Below, piece by piece: positions 24,554-31,352 of a stretch of DNA of 35,429 bases. This DNA comes from Thermomicrobiales bacterium. Lineage in GTDB: Bacteria > Chloroflexota > Chloroflexia > Thermomicrobiales > UBA6265. The stretch is taken from assembly GCA_023957115.1 (NCBI GenBank), contig JAMLHN010000038.1, positions 1 to 35,429 on the forward strand, given 5' to 3'. The position numbers and the translations under genes were made by a program. The notes beneath the pieces are model-generated. The model made no database searches. It was not told where the DNA came from and saw nothing but the letters and a program-made list of their open reading frames with translations. Position 1 is the first letter of the stretch. Each line of letters starts with the position of its first letter.

Positions 24554-25431
24554 CATCGCCTCCTGCTCCCCTGAGCGATGTCGTTACCGGTCAACGGTCG
24601 CGTCTGCGGAACGGACTGCGCACGTTCGGCTGGGCCGTCGCACTGGGAATCGTGCTCCTCCTTTGCCTGCTCCCCGTCTGGTACCTGCTCTCGACATCGT
24701 TCATGACGAGAGATCAGTTCTTCCAGCGCGACATTCAGTGGTATCCCGATCCGTTTACGCTCGAGAATTTTCGGCGGGCGTTTCGCATCGTGCCCCTGGA
24801 TCGTTATGCGTGGAACACCCTCCAGATCGAGTTGCTCGTCGTTCCTGCCACGCTGGTTACCGCATCGATGGTTGCGTATGCATTTGCACGCCTACGATGG
24901 CCTGGACGCGACAAGCTTTTCATCGTGTTACTCGCAACGCTCATGCTCCCGCCGCAAGTCACGTTGATTCCCCTGTATGTCATTTTCCGGAACCTTGGCT
25001 GGATCGATACCTGGATACCGCTCATTCTTCCCGCGTTTCTCGGCGGTAATCCCTTCTATATCTTCCTGATTCGCCAGTTTATGAAAGGTATTCCGGCAGA
25101 GTTGTCGGATGCGGCACGTCTCGATGGCGCGGGTGAATTCCGGGTCTTTTGGTCGATCATTCTGCCTCTTTGCAAACCAGTGTTGGCGGCGGTCGCAATC
25201 TTCACGTTCATCGCAACATGGAACGATTTCTTCAATCCGCTCATTTACTTGCAGTCCGAAAGCAAGAAGACCTTTGCGCTCGGTCTCTCGTCGTTCACCT
25301 CGCAATATGGAACCGACGTCACCGCGCTTCTGGCAGCGACAACGCTCGGCGTACTACCTCCCATTTTGTTGTTCGCATTCGCGCTGCGGTATTTCGTCCA
25401 GGGCATCACCTTTTCTGGAAGCAAGAACTGA
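24550..25431 (+). CDS. Sugar ABC importer, MalG-type permease
   Basis: A 293-residue permease with six predicted helices and the EAA-type loop SDAARLDGAGEFRVFWSIILPLCKP. The TWNDFFNPLIYLQSE and FALGLSSF segments are typical of MalG/LacG-type subunits. It is translationally coupled to the MalF-type gene by the ATGA overlap and forms the heterodimeric channel with it. The glycoside hydrolase gene follows after 48 bases. Confidence 0.92.
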   Translation: MTSPPAPLSDVVTGQRSRLRNGLRTFGWAVALGIVLLLCLLPVWYLLSTSFMTRDQFFQRDIQWYPDPFTLENFRRAFRIVPLDRYAWNTLQIELLVVPATLVTASMVAYAFARLRWPGRDKLFIVLLATLMLPPQVTLIPLYVIFRNLGWIDTWIPLILPAFLGGNPFYIFLIRQFMKGIPAELSDAARLDGAGEFRVFWSIILPLCKPVLAAVAIFTFIATWNDFFNPLIYLQSESKKTFALGLSSFTSQYGTDVTALLAATTLGVLPPILLFAFALRYFVQGITFSGSKN

Positions 25432-25479
25432 TCCGCCATTCGGGGATCGCAATCGCTTTTAGCACGAAAGGCGGAATCA

Positions 25480-27678
25480 ATGCGTCAGGAAACGCTCATC
25501 GATGCACCGTCGGTCAGGCTGACCAACGACTTCTGGGACGTGGAGATTGGGATTACTGAGGACACCGGCCCCCATCGCGTTGTGGACCTGACGAACAACC
25601 TCCTGGTTGCCGATGAAAGCTACTGCTATCAACTCACGGCGTTGACGAATGGCGTCAAACACGAGAGCCCTTCCATCTGCGACGTCACGGCAATGGCCAT
25701 CGAGGACGAAACGGGCCAGAGCGTAGTCCTCGAGGGGCGCTTTCTCTTTAGCCGGCGTGGACCAACCGACATTGGCTTCCGGCATCGCCTTACGCTTCCG
25801 GTTGCTGGGCGCTTCCTCGAAGAGCAGATCACGCTGCTTCATATCTTTGGGACCGACACCCACGAGATTTCCGATCTCCGGTTTGGCTTTCGCAAGGTGC
25901 TCTTCGATCGAAGCTCGTTTCAGTGGCGAGATGCCGCCGACACGTTCCGGTTGGTTCCGGTTCCGCACCGTCGTCGCTTCGGCATCGGCCTGGACCGCAA
26001 GCGAAACGACTACTCCGCCGCCGATATCTTCCGGAAAGCCTGGGAGCCAGATACCTCGCTTCCCGGATTTGGGAGCGAAGCCTGGGCATGGACGAACGAC
26101 GAAAAGGGATTGTTGATCGCCAAGTACAACCTGGAAGCGATCGAGTTCTCTCTGTTCGAGGGTGAGTATCTCGTTCCGCGAAAGGACAAAGACCATCCGG
26201 TCAATCCGGTAGCGTCACACGTTCCTGTACCAGTCAACCACGTTGCCAGATTTGGCGGTATCGGTCTCTACCGGGGCGATCCGGAAGCCGGCTGTTCGCT
26301 GAATGGTCGCGTCGAAGTTCCGTTTGGCATCACGCGCATGTATGCCTTCGACGGTGGTTGGGAAGCGGGGTACGACACCTACCGGGAGCACCTTCGATCC
26401 CTTGGGCACACGACTCCCAAGGATTTCGATCCACCCCTGCATTGGAACGAGCTCTATAACATCGGCTGGCGTCTTGGCGACAACTCCCCGCTGCAGACCC
26501 AATCTGCGCTCGAGCGCGAGGCTTCCCTCGCGGCCGAAATCGGCGCCGAAGCGCTCTATCTCGACCCAACCTGGGATACCTCCGAAGGCACAACGATTTG
26601 GGATGCCGAGCGACTTGGCCCGCAGGCTGAGTTCGTGGCGATGCTGCGAGACCAGTACGGACTTTCGCTCTCGCTTCATCTCATGATGCATACAACGGAT
26701 CTCGACGAAGACCCGCGATTCTATCACCGGGACATCGACGGCAATACGGTCGCATTCTTGAACCATCGCGATGCGATCTATCCAAATGCGTGCGTCTGTT
26801 GCGGTTCCGACGTGTGGAAGCAGGCGAAGATCACAAGGCTGCGAGCGCTCGCGGAGGAGGGCGCGACATTCATGATGTTCGACTTCTTGCAATACGGATT
26901 ATTCGAGCGCGATGACGAAACGCGCGCGCTCTGCCACGATGCGACACATGGTCATCCAGTTCCGCTCACGCGCCAACGTCACGCCGAGAGCATTCTGGAG
27001 GTGATTCAGGCGGTCAAGGAGACCCATCCTCAGGTCCTGATCGAAGCGCACGATCGTATCAACGGAGGACTTCAGGACTACCACCCGCTCTATTTTCAGC
27101 ATGGACTCCCCAATTCGTTCGATTCGAACTGGGGCTTCGAGTACATGTGGGATCCGTACTACGACCTGCTTTCCGGCAAGGCGCTAAGCCTGTATGAATA
27201 CAATCTTGCCTACGACATTCCGCTCTACCTGCACATTCATGAAGGGCGCGATTCCCCGACCATGCTCGCGTTCTGGTGGTATGCGTCCACGTGCCGGCAT
27301 CTCGGTATCGGAGGGGTCAGCGATCCCCAGAATCCGGTGTATCAGGCGCTGAAGCAGGCTGTTTCGACTTATCAACGACTGAAGCGTTTCTTCGCCCGGG
27401 GTGAGTTCCTTGGGATCGATCTCTTTACCCATCTCCACCTGATCCGGGACGAGCAGGCGGCGGTGGCGGTGATGTTCAACCTCACAAGTGAACCCGTAGT
27501 TCGTGAGGTACAGATCCCAGCCGAAAAACTCGGCTTTGGGTCGATGCAGATAACCGGCGACGGTGCGGCATCGACCGGACGCAACGATGACTCTGCGATC
27601 CGGGTTGACATTCCGGCCATGAGTCCGCTGATTGTCGAGCTGGACTTCTCCCAGGAACGAGCCACATCAGTCCATTGA
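25480..27678 (+). CDS. Putative TIM-barrel glycoside hydrolase, divergent GH31/GH36 (clan GH-D)-like
   Basis: A 732-residue cytosolic protein without signal peptide. An N-terminal beta-rich domain (about 1-310) resembles the super-sandwich of alpha-galactosidase-type enzymes. A TIM barrel follows (about 320-620). Strand ends show WNELYNIGW, EALYLDPTWD, LSLHLMMH, FMMFDF with D468 in the place of a clan GH-D nucleophile, and LIEAHDRINGG with E522/D525 as possible acid/base. A C-terminal beta domain ends the protein. I do not recognise a named family, so the specificity is open. It closes the sugar operon and would cleave the imported glycoside inside the cell. AAAGGCGG precedes the ATG. Residue roles are inference from the fold pattern. 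Confidence 0.75.
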   Translation: MRQETLIDAPSVRLTNDFWDVEIGITEDTGPHRVVDLTNNLLVADESYCYQLTALTNGVKHESPSICDVTAMAIEDETGQSVVLEGRFLFSRRGPTDIGFRHRLTLPVAGRFLEEQITLLHIFGTDTHEISDLRFGFRKVLFDRSSFQWRDAADTFRLVPVPHRRRFGIGLDRKRNDYSAADIFRKAWEPDTSLPGFGSEAWAWTNDEKGLLIAKYNLEAIEFSLFEGEYLVPRKDKDHPVNPVASHVPVPVNHVARFGGIGLYRGDPEAGCSLNGRVEVPFGITRMYAFDGGWEAGYDTYREHLRSLGHTTPKDFDPPLHWNELYNIGWRLGDNSPLQTQSALEREASLAAEIGAEALYLDPTWDTSEGTTIWDAERLGPQAEFVAMLRDQYGLSLSLHLMMHTTDLDEDPRFYHRDIDGNTVAFLNHRDAIYPNACVCCGSDVWKQAKITRLRALAEEGATFMMFDFLQYGLFERDDETRALCHDATHGHPVPLTRQRHAESILEVIQAVKETHPQVLIEAHDRINGGLQDYHPLYFQHGLPNSFDSNWGFEYMWDPYYDLLSGKALSLYEYNLAYDIPLYLHIHEGRDSPTMLAFWWYASTCRHLGIGGVSDPQNPVYQALKQAVSTYQRLKRFFARGEFLGIDLFTHLHLIRDEQAAVAVMFNLTSEPVVREVQIPAEKLGFGSMQITGDGAASTGRNDDSAIRVDIPAMSPLIVELDFSQERATSVH

Positions 27679-27728
27679 CCTGAACGCGATGGACCAACCT
27701 TCCTCAATCAGAGCATTGGTCCATCGCT

Positions 27729-27791
27729 TACCTCTTCGGCCGGAGCGGGCACTATGCGAAGGTGCCGGGCCGGTTGAAGCGAACGGGATGA
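27729..27791 (+). pseudogene. 3'-end fragment of an ABC-2 permease gene (right copy of the flanking repeat)
   Basis: Twenty codons plus a TGA stop read YLFGRSGHYAKVPGRLKRTG, 17 of 20 residues identical to the C-terminus of the permease that ends at 17943; 53 of 60 bases match. No start or upstream part of a permease is present. It is either the displaced end of a paralogous exporter gene or an attachment-site-like duplication made when the sugar cluster was inserted. Confidence 0.85.
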
Positions 27792-27804
27792 TTTCTCGCA
27801 ATTT

Positions 27805-27829
27805 CCTCCGGCATTCTGGATGCCGGAGG
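27805..27829. terminator. Hairpin at the right edge of the sugar cluster
   Basis: A perfect 10-bp stem, CCTCCGGCAT and ATGCCGGAGG, with a TCTGG loop and no T-tract. It lies between the operon and the convergent TetR gene and may end both transcripts. Confidence 0.5.
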
Positions 27830-27875
27830 GAAGCGACACAGAGAACCGGGCCGCGCGGAGGTTCCACGGTCAGCG

Positions 27876-28478
27876 TCAATCGCTGTTGCGCAGGAGAAGA
27901 CGGCAAAGATCGTCCGTTAGCCATTCCTGGAACTCATCGTAGGACCAGTCATACCCCTCGACGTATTCGGCGCACGTCATCCAGGTCAGCACATCGAGGG
28001 TTCCCCTGGCGCGATTCAGCGAGAGTCCGCCACGGAGCGCTCCCATCTCGTGAATGCGTTCGATGATCGTGGTCAGCGTGGCTCGGTTTCGACTCTGACC
28101 CACAGCAAGCGTGGCGGCAATGGCCGGTTCCTGGGCCGCGCCAGTGATCAGCATCTTCAAGATGTCTCCACACCGCTCGTAGAACTGCCGTTGAAGCCTG
28201 ACCTGTAAGGCGATCATCGTGCGCGGATCGTTCGTTTCCCGAAGCTCCGCCATGATTTCCGGCACCCCGGCCTCTACCTCGAGGACGTCCATGATTGCCA
28301 GGACAATCGCCTTCTTCGGGCCAACGCTGTCATAGATTGTCTGCACCGCCGTTCCCGCCTCGGCCGCGATCAAGGCCATCGAGGTGGACGCGTACCCTCG
28401 CTCTCCGAAGAGCGTTCTGGCGGCCAGCAGGATGTCCTGACGGGTGGCCGCTGCCTGCTTTTGGCGCCGGTTCGACAT
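27876..28478 (-). CDS. TetR family transcriptional regulator
   Basis: A 200-residue repressor. The N-terminal helix-turn-helix reads TRQDILLAARTLFGERGYASTSMALIAAEAGTAVQTIYDSVGPKKAIVLAIMD. The C-terminal helical ligand-binding part is unspecific. The ATG at 28478 is preferred because AAAGGA lies 7 nt upstream; a longer frame to 28505 has no such site. It is divergent from the cupredoxin-like gene across an AT-rich 260-base gap with promoter and dyad elements, so it probably represses that gene and itself. The ligand is unknown; copper would be unusual for this family. Confidence 0.92.
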   Translation of the reverse strand: MSNRRQKQAAATRQDILLAARTLFGERGYASTSMALIAAEAGTAVQTIYDSVGPKKAIVLAIMDVLEVEAGVPEIMAELRETNDPRTMIALQVRLQRQFYERCGDILKMLITGAAQEPAIAATLAVGQSRNRATLTTIIERIHEMGALRGGLSLNRARGTLDVLTWMTCAEYVEGYDWSYDEFQEWLTDDLCRLLLRNSD

Positions 28479-28498
28479 TGTTGGTCCTTTACACACTC

Positions 28499-28546
28499 TT
28501 GCCAACGTGAGTATGATAGAATACGATTAAATTCAGTAGAATCATA
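28499..28546 (+). promoter_or_regulatory. Sigma70-type promoter with overlapping dyad between tetR-like and cupredoxin-like genes
   Basis: TTGCCA (28499-28504) and TACGAT (28522-28527) are 17 bases apart, a good plus-strand promoter in a locally AT-rich patch. TATGAT (28512-28517) and ATCATA (28541-28546) form a dyad overlapping the -10, a plausible TetR operator. The leader to the gene at 28737 would be about 200 nt, in which I see nothing else. Confidence 0.5.
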
Positions 28547-28736
28547 TTCCAGTTAATGTATCTCCATTCTTCCCGGGGAGGACGTTGCGTGCAGCCAACA
28601 CTCCGCTCCCGCCCAGCACCCCGAAATGGTGTTCGAGCGGCGATCAGCAGTGCCCAAAGCCGGGCGCCGCCACCGGCAGTCCAGACCTGCATATCTTCGA
28701 TGTCGTTCACCTGCCAGATGAAAGGGTACGCACACC

Positions 28737-29660
28737 ATGCACCATACATTCTCAACTAATGCAGGCGCCCGCCACTTCTCTCGACGCAGATACCTGCAGG
28801 CCGCAAGTGCACTTCCAATTGCACTTCTCTCCAGCCGATATCTCGCGCTCGCTCAAGATGACGGCGTTGACGCGCTCCCTGAGTTTCCGATCGTCGCTGT
28901 CGAATACTCGTTCGATCTGCCTGCCGAAGCTCCCTCAGGCTGGACGCAAGTGACGCTCGACAATCAGGGAACTATGGATCATCACGCGATGCTGCTCAAG
29001 CTCCGCGACCCTGACACCCTTGCCGATCTCGAGGACGTTCTTCAGTCACCCGATTTTGGAGCAATCTTCGCGCTTGCCGATAGTGTGGGCGGAGCCGGGG
29101 CGGGACCGGGATCGAGCGCAAGCGTGCTGATCGACCTGGAACCGGGGCAATACATGGCCGTGTGCGTCATTCCTGACGACGACGGAACTCCTCACTATCT
29201 CAAGGGGCAACAGGCTCCGTTCTCGGTGACCGAGAATGATGCTACCAACTCGCCGCCGAGCGCCGATCTTTCGGTCGAAATGAGCGAGATGGTCTTCACT
29301 GGAATCTCTGCAGAGCTCCCCTCCGGTCCGCAGATCTGGGAGGTCACCAACACTGGAGAGCAACTGCACGAGCTGGCACTCGTCCGGCTCGCCGATGGAA
29401 TGACGATCGATCAGGGATTCGAGATCTTTGGCATCGGAGCCGAGGCCGCAACCCCAGACGACTCGATGGCATCGATGGAGATGGAGGGACCTCCGTTCAC
29501 TGGTGTTGGGGGGATCGCCCCGCTTGGCCCGGGACAGACGAATCTGCTCGAGCTCGACCTCGCTCCAGGAACCTATATTGCGATTTGCTTCGTTCCCGAC
29601 ACTGCCAGCGGCGCGCCGCATTTCATGCTGGGCATGATTAGCGGGTTCACCGTCGCGTAA
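28737..29660 (+). CDS. Tat-exported protein with two cupredoxin-like domains
   Basis: A 307-residue protein. The twin-arginine leader is SRRRYLQAASALPIALL, with cleavage near residue 39. Two similar beta-sandwich units follow. Unit 1 (about 50-165) has H82/H83, then CVIPDDDGTPHY with C143 and H153. Unit 2 (about 178-307) has H211, then CFVPDTASGAPHFMLGM with C284, H295 and M297/M300. The His...Cys...His...Met order in unit 2 is that of type 1 copper proteins; unit 1 lacks the Met (HYLKGQ) and may not bind metal. A Met-rich linker (residues about 243-250) lies in unit 2. It would act outside the membrane in copper binding or electron transfer; this is inference. AAAGGG lies about 12 nt before the ATG. 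Confidence 0.8.
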   Translation: MHHTFSTNAGARHFSRRRYLQAASALPIALLSSRYLALAQDDGVDALPEFPIVAVEYSFDLPAEAPSGWTQVTLDNQGTMDHHAMLLKLRDPDTLADLEDVLQSPDFGAIFALADSVGGAGAGPGSSASVLIDLEPGQYMAVCVIPDDDGTPHYLKGQQAPFSVTENDATNSPPSADLSVEMSEMVFTGISAELPSGPQIWEVTNTGEQLHELALVRLADGMTIDQGFEIFGIGAEAATPDDSMASMEMEGPPFTGVGGIAPLGPGQTNLLELDLAPGTYIAICFVPDTASGAPHFMLGMISGFTVA

Positions 29661-29756
29661 CCAAGCAGAGCGTTTATACGACTGTGTCTAGGCGTCAGGC
29701 TCCAGACTCGAACCGCACGCTCCGGTGACAGCCACAAACGCTACGGTTCTCTTGCT

Positions 29757-29791
29757 GAGACTTCTCGTTCCCTTCGAGAACGAGAAGTCTC
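29757..29791. terminator. Perfect 13-bp hairpin downstream of the cupredoxin-like gene
   Basis: GAGACTTCTCGTT (29757-29769) and AACGAGAAGTCTC (29779-29791) pair fully around a 9-nt loop, 97 bases past the stop codon at 29660. No T-tract follows. Likely a transcript end or a remnant of a mobile sequence. Confidence 0.5.
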
Positions 29792-29894
29792 GCGCATCGT
29801 CCGCCGGTCATGCACGGGCGCGGCCAAGCGTGCAGTAGGTCTGACCAGCCGCGCAGAACCCATTCTCCTGTCACCTATCCCATCGGGCTGGGGG

Positions 29895-30048
29895 GGGCGT
29901 TGTTGGTCAGGGCGACACCTCCGAAGAAGCGCTTGAGAGCGCCAAGTCGGTGGTTCAGTTCCATATCGGGACGTTCGGCGGTGAGGTTTTGCAAGACTCG
30001 GGCACCATGCTCGAGGCATTCATCGCCGAGGAACGGATCGCCATCTAA
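29895..30048 (+). pseudogene. HicB-like antitoxin, C-terminal remnant
   Basis: The frame GVVGQGDTSEEALESAKSVVQF, then HIGTFGGEVLQDSG, ends at a TAA at 30046-30048. The 'GxxxQGDTxEEALxxAK' pattern is typical of the HicB fold of type II antitoxins. Upstream, a run of eight G (29890-29897) breaks the frame and no start codon or N-terminal beta-strand is found. No HicA toxin is next to it. I read it as a truncated remnant; the family call rests on one motif. The remaining bases of 29661-30093 hold only the hairpin at 29757. Confidence 0.5.
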
Positions 30049-30093
30049 ATGCCCTCATTTCCTTCAGATGCCCCCGAAATGGCAGTCTCCACA

Positions 30094-30486
30094 CTATCGA
30101 CTATGCGCGTCACGAATCATGAATTCGAGAATAAGATCATGGGCAACATGAGCTTTATCAGCGCCGCGGAACTCGAACTCGAACGCATCCGAGGCCGTCG
30201 TGATAGCCATCTTGCTGCTGCTGAAATATCCGCGCCCCGTGAGCAATCCACTCTCATCTTCAGCCGCAACTTTGTGGATCCGGCTGTAAGGGATCGAAAC
30301 TACTGCTTTCATCTTTCGCATGAATGACTTGTCATAGATGATGATTCGTTTATCCGTGATCCCAAGAAAGCCTGTGCCTCCACCTTTCATATCGAAAACC
30401 GCGTAAATCGTCTCGCCTGGCAATCGTCCAGAGTCGATCTTTGCGAGTTGTTCTTTCTTGTCGTAGATGGGATATCCCTGCGACAC
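30094..30486 (-). CDS. Bacterial PH-domain protein (YokE-like)
   Basis: A 130-residue soluble protein. The central region reads GETIYAVFDMKGGGTGFLGITDKRIIIYDKSF, followed by VVSIPYSRIHKVAAEDE and the strand/helix ending AFEFEFRGADKAHVAHDLILEFMI. These are the strands and the C-terminal helix of a bacterial pleckstrin-homology-like domain. The start is GTG at 30486; an AGGGG lies 12 nt upstream. No partner is obvious; the BrnA-like antitoxin gene lies 243 bases upstream on the same strand. Function unknown. Confidence 0.75.
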   Translation of the reverse strand: MSQGYPIYDKKEQLAKIDSGRLPGETIYAVFDMKGGGTGFLGITDKRIIIYDKSFMRKMKAVVSIPYSRIHKVAAEDESGLLTGRGYFSSSKMAITTASDAFEFEFRGADKAHVAHDLILEFMIRDAHSR

Positions 30487-30729
30487 TGCGGGTCACACCC
30501 CTGCAGGCGTCTGCCCAACATCACAAGATTCGAAATCAAATGCAGCACCTTATGGTACCTACCCGTGCTGGAGACGCAATACCGTACCAGCACTCTGTTG
30601 CAATCAGCTCGGTTCCGAGTCACGCGAGGCATTATCCCTCACCCACATGAGCAGGGCAGACGACCGAAGCCTTACCAAGGAGCAGCCCGATATGTTTGGT
30701 TGGGGGACGGCGGGAGATTCCCAACTCCG

Positions 30730-31038
30730 TTAGCCGGCGAGTCGTTCCTTGATCCAGATGCGCGCCAGTGTCGAGGGTCCGATGCCCATCTTCTCGGCTT
30801 CGGCGTTCAGACGCGCGCGATCGGAATAATCAAGCCGCACAGAGATCGGCGCAGCCTTTTTCGCTGGCGTGTAGGTTGCCGCCGACAGATCGTCTGCAAA
30901 GTCGATCGTGTCATGCGTATCCCAAAACTCCACTTCTTCCTGAATGCTGTTGAAGGCAGGAACCTGACCGCGCGGTGGGGTCGGATATCCAAAATCATTC
31001 TGTCGATTCTTCGACTGCTTTTCGCTTCTCTTGTTCAT
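30730..31038 (-). CDS. BrnA/CopG-like antitoxin
   Basis: A 102-residue protein. The middle carries EEVEFWDTHDTIDFADDL, a hallmark of the CopG-type antitoxins paired with BrnT-like toxins. The C-terminus is a ribbon-helix-helix-type DNA-binding segment (ISVRLDYSDRARLNAEAEKMGIGPSTLARIWIKERL). AGGAG lies 9 nt before the ATG. The ATG lies inside the original 3' coding region of the toxin gene, the usual overlap of such modules. The antitoxin is intact while its toxin is frameshifted, so it may now act only as a DNA-binding repressor. Confidence 0.85.
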   Translation of the reverse strand: MNKRSEKQSKNRQNDFGYPTPPRGQVPAFNSIQEEVEFWDTHDTIDFADDLSAATYTPAKKAAPISVRLDYSDRARLNAEAEKMGIGPSTLARIWIKERLAG

Positions 31039-31299
31039 AGAACGCTCGCTCCTTGCGTTTCGCTGGTCTCAAACTGAGACGTAGTAGAGATCTATCGTCT
31101 GGTTTGGAACGCGCCCTAAAATGACAGCAAGCATCCTTCCGTCTCGAGCTGGGCCAAGAATGACGTCGCGATTCTTATAGGAGGCCGTGTAATAGACATG
31201 CTCACCAAAGCAAATATGCCCGGCGTCCGCGGGTGAATATCCATGCTTCCGCACATGGGGCAAATTCCAATCGTCCCAATCAAGATCATCGATCTTCAT
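30995..31299 (-). pseudogene. BrnT-like toxin, frameshifted near the C-terminus
   Basis: The frame from ATG 31299 gives 76 residues (DLDWDDWNLPHVRKHGYSPADA, then GRMLAVILGRVPNQTIDLYYVSV) and stops at TGA 31069-31071. In another frame the next bases read LRPAKRKERAFYEQEKRKAVEE, ending at 30995, which is the canonical end of this toxin family. A 1-base loss or 2-base gain near 31072-31076 thus removes about 25 C-terminal residues, including the RPAKRKER block that family members keep. The toxin is probably inactive unless ribosomes shift frame. BrnT toxins are RNase-like. No ribosome site precedes the ATG; see the leaderless promoter. Confidence 0.75.
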
Positions 31300-31306
31300 G
31301 TAGCGA

Positions 31307-31312
31307 ATTGTA
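31307..31312 (-). promoter_or_regulatory. -10 element for a leaderless toxin-antitoxin transcript
   Basis: TACAAT on the minus strand ends 7 bases before the toxin ATG, so transcription would begin at or next to the start codon. This fits the lack of a ribosome site. The expected -35 position falls in a 12-base G run (C run on this strand). Confidence 0.45.
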
Positions 31313-31329
31313 ATACGTTAGGCTACGCA

Positions 31330-31341
31330 GGGGGGGGGGGG
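31330..31341. repeat. Homopolymer of 12 G
   Basis: An uninterrupted G12 tract lies between the DppC-like gene and the toxin gene, at the -35 position of the toxin promoter. The flanks GTAGCGAAT (31300-31308) and ATTCGCTAC (31348-31356) are exact inverted copies. Confidence 0.8.
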
Positions 31342-31352
31342 CGGTGGATTCG

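Noticed and set aside
28556..28759. 67-codon frame in the leader of the cupredoxin-like gene
   Set aside because: No ribosome site, odd composition and overlap with the real start at 28737.
30689..30733. Short plus-strand peptide MFGWGTAGDSQLR with AAGGAG upstream, resembling an RCC1 repeat start
   Set aside because: Only 13 codons and one weak motif; probably chance.
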